The notes below the pieces were generated by a model. It was not told where the DNA came from and made no database searches. It saw only the letters and a program-made list of their open reading frames with translations. Below are positions 36,901 to 46,624 of a stretch of 64,000 nucleotides of DNA, one piece after another. Made by a program: the position numbers and the translations under genes. The DNA comes from Holdemania massiliensis AP2. GTDB lineage: Bacteria > Bacillota_I > Bacilli_A > Erysipelotrichales > Erysipelotrichaceae. The first letter of the stretch is position 1. The number at the start of each line of letters is the position of its first letter. The stretch covers positions 1,239,588 to 1,303,587 of the forward strand of contig NZ_HE998567.1 in NCBI RefSeq assembly GCF_000327285.1. The letters are read 5' to 3'.

Positions 36901-37217
36901 TCAGCACATTCTTTCGCAATTGCTTTTTGTGTTAATTCATTTCTAAGTTTTACTTCATACTCTGTTCCATACAAACTACGCTCACGGTTTAAGCGTGGAA
37001 TATAAAATTCTCGTTTTTCTTTTTTGAATTTTTCTTTCACAAAAGTTGGGGAAGTAAAAATAAAACGAAGCTCATCAATATCACAAAGTTCTTTTTTAAG
37101 CTCCTGAAATGCATATATAGAAAAACAAGCTGCGGCAATAGAAAGTTTACTGCCACCTTTTAGCTCGCTGGATAAATCTTCTTTTAAAATTTTATTTCGG
37201 TTATCTATCAATTCCAT
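33984..37217 (-). CDS. PLD-like/SNF2-type helicase of the defence island
   Basis: A large ATPase, 1077 residues. The first 180 residues resemble the PLD-like N-terminal domain of this helicase class (SIAAACFSIYAFQELKKEL, LRFIFTSPTFVKEKF), without an obvious catalytic HKD. The SNF2 core has Walker A ADSVGLGKT at 266-274, the DESH box at 356-359 (LVVIDESHNFRNGG), LMLSATPVNNR (motif III), IIFTAFADTAGYL, ISEGQNLQDC and IIQRFGRIDRIGS (motifs V-VI). These are intact. I start at ATG 37217 (MELIDNRNK), 8 bases after GGAGG. Such helicases accompany DUF4391-type III systems, presumably moving along DNA. It follows the XRE gene by 27 bases. Confidence 0.88.
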   Translation of the reverse strand: MELIDNRNKILKEDLSSELKGGSKLSIAAACFSIYAFQELKKELCDIDELRFIFTSPTFVKEKFKKEKREFYIPRLNRERSLYGTEYEVKLRNELTQKAIAKECAEWIKKKVTFKSNITSDNMMGFINLDEKNYMPINGFTTVDLGCERGNNAYTMIQKSEAPFSNAYIDLFESLWNDEDKLQEVTNEVIENITAAYNENSPDFIYFVTLYNIFNEFLEDISEDMLPNEATGFKESKIWNLLYNFQKDAVLAIINKLEKYNGCILADSVGLGKTFTALAVVKYYENRNKSVLVLCPKKLTNNWNTYKDNYINNPIAEDRLRYDVLYHTDLNRTRGTSNGLDLERLNWGNYDLVVIDESHNFRNGGKIKGDDDKENRYLKLLNKVIRKGVKTKVLMLSATPVNNRFNDLKNQLALAYEGNTDYIDDKLNTTCSIDDIFKNAQRAFNTWSKWETVDRTTEKLLKMLDFDFFEVLDSVTIARSRKHIQKYYDTTDIGTFPTRLKPMSLRPKLTDLKEAINYNEIFEQLMLLNLSIYTPTHFILPSKLEKYAEMYEDNKVNVGFTQANREQGIRRLTAINLMKRMESSVYSFNLTLKRIKELIESTIETIDRYDKYSSVKLELKDISNIDDFDSDDQNTDDLFTFGKKVKIDIADMDYISWRNELAKDQDVLELLSLMVGDITPRRDSKLQELFKVIDKKMTEPINPNNKKIIIFTAFADTAGYLYDNVSEYVKKKFGLNTAMITGAVDGKTTAPLKNRDLNTVLTCFSPISKDKKLLMPNNPVEIDVLIATDCISEGQNLQDCDYLINYDIHWNPVRIIQRFGRIDRIGSKNTYIQLVNFWPDVTLDEYIDLKATVETRMKIVDMTATGDDNILSEEEKTDLEYRKSQLKRLQEEVVDIEDMSTGISIMDLGLNEFRLDLLEYIKHHEDIDKTPFGLHSVVPASEETPAGVIYILKNRSNSVNIDNQNRLHPFYMVYISNDGDVVCDHLSPKQMLDKMRFLCKGKNEPIPELYRAFNKETRDGRNMSEFSRLLGEAISSIIEVKEESDIDSFLSGGQISFLSNEIKGLDDFDLICFLVVR

Positions 37218-37244
37218 AAAAAAATCCTCCATCACTGAATCTTG

Positions 37245-37466
37245 CTAATTAGATTCTTTATTGTCTCCATCTACGACTTCCATAATATCGTCAAAGGTGC
37301 AATCGAGAGCTATACATATTCTAACAAGTACATCTGTTGTAATATTATTTCCTTTGTTTAATTTGCTAAGTGTATATGAACTAATATTGGCTTTTTCAGC
37401 TAAATCTTTTTTCTTCATATCTCTATCTATCAAAAGTTTCCACAGTTTTTTATAGCTAATATTCAT
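37245..37466 (-). CDS. XRE-family regulator heading the island operon
   Basis: A 73-residue Cro/CI-type helix-turn-helix protein (KKDLAEKANISSYTLSKLNKGNNITTDVLVRICIALDCTFDDIMEV), consisting of almost only the DNA-binding domain, like the small YozG-type regulators and the controller proteins of restriction systems. It is the first gene of the island operon and lies under a promoter overlapped by an inverted repeat (37507-37525). Autoregulation and timing of the downstream helicase, Mod and Res genes is the likely job; this is inference from position and family. Confidence 0.85.
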   Translation of the reverse strand: MNISYKKLWKLLIDRDMKKKDLAEKANISSYTLSKLNKGNNITTDVLVRICIALDCTFDDIMEVVDGDNKESN

Positions 37467-37506
37467 ATATAAACGGCCTTTCTAACAATAATTAATATCG
37501 CAATCT

Positions 37507-37545
37507 CTTATATTAAAATTATAAGTTTTTTTATAATAATTTCAA
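37507..37545 (-). promoter_or_regulatory. Promoter and operator candidate of the island operon
   Basis: Minus strand TTGAAA (37540-37545), 16-base spacer, TATAAT (37518-37523). The inverted repeat CTTATA-N7-TATAAG (37507-37525) covers the -10 element, suiting repression by the XRE protein encoded first. Confidence 0.65.
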
Positions 37546-37600
37546 CAAAAACATAGCGAACACAAAGTTTTATAGTATATTTTCATATATTATTTTAACA

Positions 37601-37639
37601 TAATAAAAAGATGCAAGTCATACTCAAAACTTACATCTT
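37601..37639 (-). terminator. Intrinsic terminator after rlmD
   Basis: Minus-strand stem AAGATGTAAGT/ACTTGCATCTT with one mismatch and a 10-base loop, then TTTTTATT, 24 bases after the rlmD stop. It marks the right boundary between core and island DNA. Confidence 0.8.
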
Positions 37640-37662
37640 CATTAACTGATTTGATTTTTATT

Positions 37663-38997
37663 TTATCTTTTTTGCAACAGAACAACCGTCTCCACATGCG
37701 TCGTCTGCGGAAACATATCGACCGGCTGGACAACCCGCACACTATATCCCTGCTCATTCAGTAAAGCACAATCCCTTGCCAAGGTTGCAGGATCACAGGA
37801 AACGTAAACAATCCGATCAGGATTCATCTTCACCAAAGAATCAATCGTCAGCCGATCCAAACCCTTACGTGGTGGATCGACGATGGCGACCTCCGGCTGA
37901 ATATTCCGCTGCAATAACTGCGACGTACAAGCACCGGCATCCCCACAGATAAACTCGGCGTTCGTAATTCCATTGCGAACCGCATTGTTTTTTGCATCTT
38001 CTACCGCTGAAGGAACAATTTCGATCCCAATCACACGTTTGGCCTTGGATGCTGCACTTAATCCAATCGTCCCCGTGCCGCAATACACGTCAATCACCGT
38101 TTCCTTTCCGGTCAATCCTGCCAGCTCAATCGCCTTCGTATACAACACTTCAGTCTGGATCGGGTTGATCTGATAAAACGACTTCGCCGAAATCTGGAAC
38201 CGCAGCCCCAACAATTCTTCCTCAATCGAAGCCGATCCCCACAAGACAATTTCTTTGTCACCCAGAATTACGTTATCCTCTCGCTCATTCACATTTAAAA
38301 TAATACTGCGAATCTGCGGATAACTTTCAGTCAGCCGCCGAATCAATTCCATCTTTCCTTTTATTTGCGCTGTATTGGCGATGAAAACAACCATTACCTG
38401 CCCAGTCCTGAACGCATGTTTAATCAGCCAATGCCGAAATTGTTTCGGATCTCCAATCTCCGCAATCCAAGTTTTCAATGAACTTAAAATCGCATTTTCC
38501 AGATCACTGTGCAGGCAACATTGGTCAAAATCAACAATATCATGCGAATGACTGCGATAATACCCGCTGATCATCTGACCCTCACGATTCATCCCTACCG
38601 GTACCTGCACCTTGTTGCGATATTTCCAGGGAAATTCCATCGACAACACTGGCTTGACCTCAACATCTAAATGCCCAATTCGCTGGAAACAATCCGCTAC
38701 TCGATGCCTCTTGAATTCCGCCTGCAGCTCAGAATTCATCATCTGCAGCTGACAGCCTCCGCATTGTCGGGCAACCGGACATCGCGGTTCAACGCGCTGT
38801 GGACTATCCGATAAACGTCGGATTACCCGCCCATAACCCACGTTTTTCTTCACCGCGGTGACACCGATTTCCGCCTTTTCTCCTTTTAACAAATCTTTGA
38901 CAAAGAAGCAAAGACCTTCATGCCGAACTACGCCCAATCCGTCAAACGTATAATCAACCGCCTCTGCTGTCAGGACATCATTCTTCTTAAATTCCAT
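37663..38997 (-). CDS. rlmD: 23S rRNA (uracil-C5)-methyltransferase, RlmD/RumA family
   Basis: SAM-dependent m5U methyltransferase, 444 residues. Order: N-terminal TRAM domain (about 5-58), Fe-S cluster Cys in CPVARQCGGCQLQ (about 74-86) and CC near 162, SAM motif DVYCGTGTIGLSA (about 300-312), and the catalytic Cys in YVSCDPATLARD (about 393-404) after IVDPPRKGL. All expected residues are present. I start at 38997 (MEFKKNDV), seven bases after GGGGAG. Bacillota often use one enzyme for U747 and U1939 (RlmCD); which positions this one modifies is not visible. Confidence 0.92.
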   Translation of the reverse strand: MEFKKNDVLTAEAVDYTFDGLGVVRHEGLCFFVKDLLKGEKAEIGVTAVKKNVGYGRVIRRLSDSPQRVEPRCPVARQCGGCQLQMMNSELQAEFKRHRVADCFQRIGHLDVEVKPVLSMEFPWKYRNKVQVPVGMNREGQMISGYYRSHSHDIVDFDQCCLHSDLENAILSSLKTWIAEIGDPKQFRHWLIKHAFRTGQVMVVFIANTAQIKGKMELIRRLTESYPQIRSIILNVNEREDNVILGDKEIVLWGSASIEEELLGLRFQISAKSFYQINPIQTEVLYTKAIELAGLTGKETVIDVYCGTGTIGLSAASKAKRVIGIEIVPSAVEDAKNNAVRNGITNAEFICGDAGACTSQLLQRNIQPEVAIVDPPRKGLDRLTIDSLVKMNPDRIVYVSCDPATLARDCALLNEQGYSVRVVQPVDMFPQTTHVETVVLLQKR

Positions 38998-39068
38998 AAC
39001 CGCTCCCCTTTCCAAACTCAAAGTCCTGCCAGGACTAAGCTCCTTCCATTTTCATTTATACGCCATAA

Positions 39069-39090
39069 CGAAAAAGGGCTCCCGCCCTTT
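39069..39090 (-). terminator. Intrinsic terminator of the one-span membrane protein gene
   Basis: AAAGGGC-GGGA-GCCCTTT followed by TTCGTT on the minus strand, overlapping the stop codon. Confidence 0.8.
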
Positions 39091-39790
39091 ATTCCTTTGT
39101 CTCATCCTGCGCTTCCGTATCCTCTCCGCCGACAACTTCCTCATCGTCGTTATCCTTGTTCTGTGTCGGATTGCGTTTTTCTGCCAGTTCATCACGCAGC
39201 TGCTGAGCCAGTTCCGCATCCAGCGGTTTCGATACGACCTGCGTTGCAGCTTGCTCCATACCGGAGTTCTTCGAGCGGATGACATATACATAGTCTCCAG
39301 CTCCCGATTTATCAATATTGTTGTAAACATGGACTTCAAGATCATACATTTTTTTGCCCCCGGCTGCTGTGAAATAAGTTCCTTCATTCAATACAGCGGT
39401 GACGTCATTGTACGCCGTTTCTGACAAAGCACTTGCTTCTTCATCACTGATCGAATCTACGGCATCCACGTAAACACGCAGCGTAGCTGTTGTCAGCTCC
39501 ACCGTAACCTTTTCGACTTGATTTTCACCCTTAATCCGGCTTTCGATTTCAGACAGCTGATCCTTGGTAATCGCCGGATCCAGATCCCCTTTGAACCGAT
39601 CACCATTAATTGGTTTGCCGGTATCCATTGAGGCACTGATTAAAATCCAGCCCAAAATCGCACAAGGGATCGCGATCAACACCAAACCCACGATCAGAAT
39701 GATTGTGGATTTATCCTTCTTTTTACTTTTATGTTTCTTGGCCGTCGTAGCTGACGGTTTCTTTTTACTTGTTTTCTTTTGTTCAGACAA
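39089..39790 (-). CDS. One-span membrane protein of unknown function
   Basis: A 233-residue protein with a Lys/Ser-rich cytoplasmic N-terminus (about 1-27), one membrane span (TIILIVGLVLIAIPCAILGWILI, about 28-51) and an outside domain of about 160 residues (DPAITKDQLSEIESRIKGENQVEKVTVELTTATLRVYVDA...) ending in an acidic, low-complexity tail. The start is TTG behind GGAG. Similar small secreted-domain proteins are common near cell-envelope genes in Bacillota, but I do not recognise the family. It is 135 bases after gatB and just before the rlmD gene, with its own terminator. Confidence 0.72.
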   Translation of the reverse strand: MSEQKKTSKKKPSATTAKKHKSKKKDKSTIILIVGLVLIAIPCAILGWILISASMDTGKPINGDRFKGDLDPAITKDQLSEIESRIKGENQVEKVTVELTTATLRVYVDAVDSISDEEASALSETAYNDVTAVLNEGTYFTAAGGKKMYDLEVHVYNNIDKSGAGDYVYVIRSKNSGMEQAATQVVSKPLDAELAQQLRDELAEKRNPTQNKDNDDEEVVGGEDTEAQDETKE

Positions 39791-39875
39791 AGTCCTTCAC
39801 TCCTTATCTTTTACTATTTTACAGGAAAAGAAGGGATTTGACCAGTCATTTCCTGAACCCGCTGTTTTTTGTAAG

Positions 39876-39917
39876 AAAAAGGACATCAAAAGCACCACAA
39901 ATCGGCTTTTAATGTCC
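39876..39917 (-). terminator. Intrinsic terminator of the gatCAB operon
   Basis: Long stem GGACATTAAAAGC/GCTTTTGATGTCC and T5CTT on the minus strand, just after the gatB stop codon. Confidence 0.85.
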
Positions 39918-39925
39918 CCCCAAAG

Positions 39926-41350
39926 TTAAATTCTCTTCTTCAACTCTTCCACAATCAGCTTATTTGTCATCGCCGGATTTGCCTGACCTTTGGATTTCTT
40001 CATTACTTGACCCACCAGGAAGCCGACAGCACGATCCTTCCCATTCTTATAGTCTGTGATCGACTGCGGCTGTTCATCCAAAACCTGATTGACCAATGCG
40101 ATCAAAGCCGAGGTATCAGACAGCTGCTTCATGCCTTTTTCCTGAGCGACCTGTTTCGGATCTTTGCCCTGAAGCACTTCCTCAAACACAACCTTCGCCT
40201 GTTTGCCCGAGATTTCACCACCGACAATCATATTAACTAACTCTGCCATCGCCTGCGGAGCCACTGGATTCTCCGACAGCTTCTTATTCAGCTTTGTCAA
40301 TCCCGCCGGCAGCTCGACAATGACCCAGTTAGCCGCAATTTTGGCATGCGAGGTATGCTTCATGACCTGATCATAGTAATCTGCCAGGTCTTTATTCGCA
40401 ACTAACAAAGCGATATCCGTTTCCGGCAGACCGAGTTCAACATATCGAGCCTGACGAACCTCCGGCATTTCCGGCATCGCTTCCTGGAGCTGCCGAATCC
40501 ACTGCGCATCCAGCTGGATCGGGAAAATATTCGGTTCCGGGAAATACTTGTAATCGACTGCGCCTTCCTTTTTCCGCATTGAAATCGTCGTGCGCGTAGC
40601 TTCGTCAAAACGTCGGGTTTCCTGCACAACCTGACCACCTTCGTTTAAGATCTGTGTCTGCCGTTCAATTTCATATTCTACAGCCTTCTGAACGTTGCTG
40701 ATGGAATTGAGGTTTTTGATCTCCGTTTTGACACCGAACTTCTCAGTACCGGCTGGCCGCAGCGAAATATTGACGTCGCAGCGCATTGAGCCTTCTTCCA
40801 TCTTGACATCGGATACGCCCAGGTAGTACAGCGTGGTTCTTAATTTTTCAACATAAGCCATCGCTTCTTTGCCGCTGCGGATGTCCGGTTCCGATACGAT
40901 CTCCACAAGCGGTGTCCCCGCCCGATTAAAATCGATTAAAGTTCCGGCATCGTAGTGGAATTGTTTGGCTGTATCTTCTTCCATGTGCAGCCGTTCAATC
41001 CGGATTTTCTTCGGTCCGTTTTCCGTTTCGATTTCAACATAGCCATGCCGCCCAATGGGGTAAAACTGCTGGGTGATCTGGAAACCTTTCGGCAGGTCGG
41101 TATAGTAATAGTTTTTCCGGTCAAAGCGAACGAGCGGATCAATTTCCATATTCAGCGCCGTACAGGCCTGTACGGCCATGGCAACCGCTTGTTTATTGAC
41201 GCAGGGCATCGTGCCTGGATGACCTAAGTCAATTTCATTGACGCAAGTATTGGCCGGCGCGCCAAAGAGCACCGGAGCTCCGGAAAACATTTTCGTTTTC
41301 GTTTTTAATTCACAATGAATTTCAATGCCGATAATCACTTCGTATTCCAT
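39926..41350 (-). CDS. gatB: Asp-tRNA(Asn)/Glu-tRNA(Gln) amidotransferase subunit B
   Basis: Kinase and tRNA-binding subunit of the GatCAB complex that turns Glu-tRNA(Gln), and possibly Asp-tRNA(Asn), into the amidated form. Its 474 residues start with the cradle motif VIGIEIHCELKTKTKMFSG (about 5-23), then LGHPGTMPCVNKQAV, YYTDLPKGFQITQQ and EDTAKQFHY, with the YqeY-like C-terminal domain (about 325-474). Length is normal. It overlaps gatA by one base, in the order gatC-gatA-gatB. No GlnRS gene is visible in this window. Confidence 0.96.
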   Translation of the reverse strand: MEYEVIIGIEIHCELKTKTKMFSGAPVLFGAPANTCVNEIDLGHPGTMPCVNKQAVAMAVQACTALNMEIDPLVRFDRKNYYYTDLPKGFQITQQFYPIGRHGYVEIETENGPKKIRIERLHMEEDTAKQFHYDAGTLIDFNRAGTPLVEIVSEPDIRSGKEAMAYVEKLRTTLYYLGVSDVKMEEGSMRCDVNISLRPAGTEKFGVKTEIKNLNSISNVQKAVEYEIERQTQILNEGGQVVQETRRFDEATRTTISMRKKEGAVDYKYFPEPNIFPIQLDAQWIRQLQEAMPEMPEVRQARYVELGLPETDIALLVANKDLADYYDQVMKHTSHAKIAANWVIVELPAGLTKLNKKLSENPVAPQAMAELVNMIVGGEISGKQAKVVFEEVLQGKDPKQVAQEKGMKQLSDTSALIALVNQVLDEQPQSITDYKNGKDRAVGFLVGQVMKKSKGQANPAMTNKLIVEELKKRI

Positions 41351-42774
41351 TATTCCATAACCTCCGCTGTAGCGTCCTTCATGCCGGTGATTTCTTCCAT
41401 CGCCGCCGCAAAGTCAAACAGACTCTGTTCATCCCAGGCTTTTGCGGTCATGTTCAAGCCGACCGGCAATCCGTTCAGCATTCCCATCGGTACCGTACAG
41501 CTTGGATATCCGGTGAAGTTGCCGATCACCATGTGGTTTTCAGCGATCAGATATCCATCTGACAGTTCATCGCGGGAATGGTCATCCAATTTAGGTGCGA
41601 CATCACTGCTGGCCGGGGCGATCAGAATATCATAATCCTTCATCATTTCTGCTACATTTTCAACGATCAGCCGGCGAACCCGCTGTGCCTGGCGGAACAG
41701 CTTTTCTTGATTTTCGACAAACAGACCATAGCTGCCGATGACAAACCGCTTGCGGATCAGGGAACCGAATCCCTTTGTCCGCGACTGTATCATAATTTCT
41801 TCCATGCTGTCGCCCGGCTGCTGAACGCCGAAGCGAATTCCATCTAAATTGGAATGGTTCGCCGTCGCTTCACAGTTTGCGATCAAATAGTAAGCGGGAA
41901 GAATTGCTTTTAACAGATCCTCGCGCAGGCTGACTTCCTCAACGATTGCGCCTCTGTCTTTCAAGGCCTCGACGGTTTTTTCAAACATCGCTTTGACCTG
42001 CGGATTGCCCAGAGCGTCAATGACATTTTTGAAAATTGCCACTTTGCGTCCAGTAACATCGCTGGACAGCGCCGCCGCATAATCCGGTACAGGCTCATAA
42101 GACGAGGTCATATCGCGATCATCACGGCCCGCCAACACTTTCAGCGCCTCCGCGGCATCCAGGGCGCTGCGGGTGAAATAGCCGACATGATCCAATGACG
42201 AGGAATAAGGAATAATACCATAGCGGGAAATCCGGCCATAGGTTGGCTTCATGCCCAAAACACCGCAGAAGGATGCCGGTTTGCGCACAGAATCCCCAGT
42301 ATCGGATCCAATCGCAAATGGAACCACACCTGCGGCAACCAATGCCGCGCTGCCGCCGGAAGAACCGCCGGCCATCCGCGAGTGGTCATACGGATTATAA
42401 ACCGGTCCGGTAGCCGCAGTTAAATTCGTACCGCCCATCGCCAGCTCATCCATCGAAGCCTTCGCGATCACGATCGCTCCGGCGGCTTTCAGCTTGTCAA
42501 CGATATGCGCGTTGTAAACCGGAATATAGTTATCCAGAATCTTGCTGGAAGCAGTCGTCCGAATTCCCTGCGTACAGACGTTGTCCTTTAAAGCAATCGG
42601 CATGCCGTAAAACGGTCCATCCGCAATCTCATTCAAACCAGTCAGCTGTTCTTCCACATCAACAAAGGTGACAACGGCATTGAGCTGCGGCTGCGAAGCA
42701 TGGGCTTTGGCAAGGGCTTCCTCCACCCGCTGACGGACAGTCGTTGTTTCCTTCAGTTCTTTCATTGTTGCCAT
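41350..42774 (-). CDS. gatA: Asp-tRNA(Asn)/Glu-tRNA(Gln) amidotransferase subunit A
   Basis: Glutaminase subunit of GatCAB, amidase-signature fold, 474 residues. The catalytic Lys is in PIALKDNVCTQGIRTTASS (about residue 63), the signature GGSSGGSAALVAAG lies near 136-149 with the middle Ser, and the nucleophile Ser is in GSDTGDSVRKPASF near 155-168. The usual sequence is GSDTGGSIRQPA, so one Gly has become Asp, next to the nucleophile; the rest is intact. It starts two bases after gatC and overlaps gatB. Confidence 0.95.
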   Translation of the reverse strand: MATMKELKETTTVRQRVEEALAKAHASQPQLNAVVTFVDVEEQLTGLNEIADGPFYGMPIALKDNVCTQGIRTTASSKILDNYIPVYNAHIVDKLKAAGAIVIAKASMDELAMGGTNLTAATGPVYNPYDHSRMAGGSSGGSAALVAAGVVPFAIGSDTGDSVRKPASFCGVLGMKPTYGRISRYGIIPYSSSLDHVGYFTRSALDAAEALKVLAGRDDRDMTSSYEPVPDYAAALSSDVTGRKVAIFKNVIDALGNPQVKAMFEKTVEALKDRGAIVEEVSLREDLLKAILPAYYLIANCEATANHSNLDGIRFGVQQPGDSMEEIMIQSRTKGFGSLIRKRFVIGSYGLFVENQEKLFRQAQRVRRLIVENVAEMMKDYDILIAPASSDVAPKLDDHSRDELSDGYLIAENHMVIGNFTGYPSCTVPMGMLNGLPVGLNMTAKAWDEQSLFDFAAAMEEITGMKDATAEVME

Positions 42775-42775
42775 T

Positions 42776-43072
42776 TTACTTCACCACCTTTGGTACCACA
42801 ATGTGGCATTCTCGGACTTTCGGCGCATTGACCAGCGCGTCCTCCCGTGAGATCACATGATCGACAACATCCTCACGCAGATAAGCGGTCGGTGTTTCAA
42901 ACGGATAGACCATCGGCTCTACGCCTGTTGTGTCAATGCTTTCAAGCAGCGTCAGCTGCTTGCCAAGCGTTTCAAATTCCGCCGCAATATCGGCGGCTTC
43001 CGCATCGCTGAGATCAAACATCAGCCGATGTGCCAGCTCTTTGAAATAAGCGGGATCTTTGATTTCTTCCAT
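42776..43072 (-). CDS. gatC: Asp-tRNA(Asn)/Glu-tRNA(Gln) amidotransferase subunit C
   Basis: Small belt-like subunit that holds GatA and GatB together, 98 residues. Typical features: N-terminal helix LAHRLMFDLSDAEAADIAAEFETLGKQL (about 13-40), the central DTTGVEPMVYP (about 47-57) and the REDVVDHVISREDALVNAP tail. The ATG at 43072 (MEEIKDPAY) has AAGGAGA at normal distance; ten further in-frame codons upstream are Arg-rich and unlikely to be translated. It starts the gatCAB unit. Confidence 0.93.
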   Translation of the reverse strand: MEEIKDPAYFKELAHRLMFDLSDAEAADIAAEFETLGKQLTLLESIDTTGVEPMVYPFETPTAYLREDVVDHVISREDALVNAPKVRECHIVVPKVVK

Positions 43073-43211
43073 CCTTCTTCTCCTTCTTTCCGGATTGTTC
43101 AATCCTTTTTATCTTTCAGCTTTTCAGCTGTATTCTTGGTTTCATTTTTTATTACGGACTGCGGTATGAATGCTGACTGGCTTTCATGCCCTAACCTTCT
43201 TCGCTAGGCAG

Positions 43212-46305
<3,094 letters not shown>

Positions 46306-46519
46306 TCATAAGAACAAATGTTTTCTTCATCATCTTTGCCAAGTTTACGCAATCTAATCGTTTGTCCTTTAACATCTTTTCTGATTTGTACGGCTGGGCT
46401 TTTTCTTATCTGCAATATCGATAATCCCAGCTTAACCCGCCGCACAGCATGCCGCGGCTTATTTTCTAAGCTCCCTTTTCCTCGATTTTGTCCGTTCCGA
46501 CGAAAAGTGCGGGAATCAC

Positions 46520-46580
46520 TTTATCAGAAAAGCAGCCTTTCCTCTCTGACGCTGAGAATGAAAAGCTGCCTGCTTCTTTA
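46520..46580 (-). terminator. Probable terminator of pcrA
   Basis: Imperfect minus-strand stem AGCAG...CTTTTC/GAAAGGCTGCTTTTC with T4, 45-100 bases after the pcrA stop. The rest of the 46276-46624 spacer shows nothing assignable. Confidence 0.5.
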
Positions 46581-46624
46581 TCTTTTGATGTTTTGATGCT
46601 TTGTATCCTTCAAACAAAGAGGAC

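Noticed and set aside
24721..37217. DISARM or BREX system
   Set aside because: An SNF2-type helicase and a methyltransferase are present, but no DUF1998 protein, no separate PLD protein, no PglZ and no BrxC-like ATPase. Res and Mod clearly belong to the type III family.
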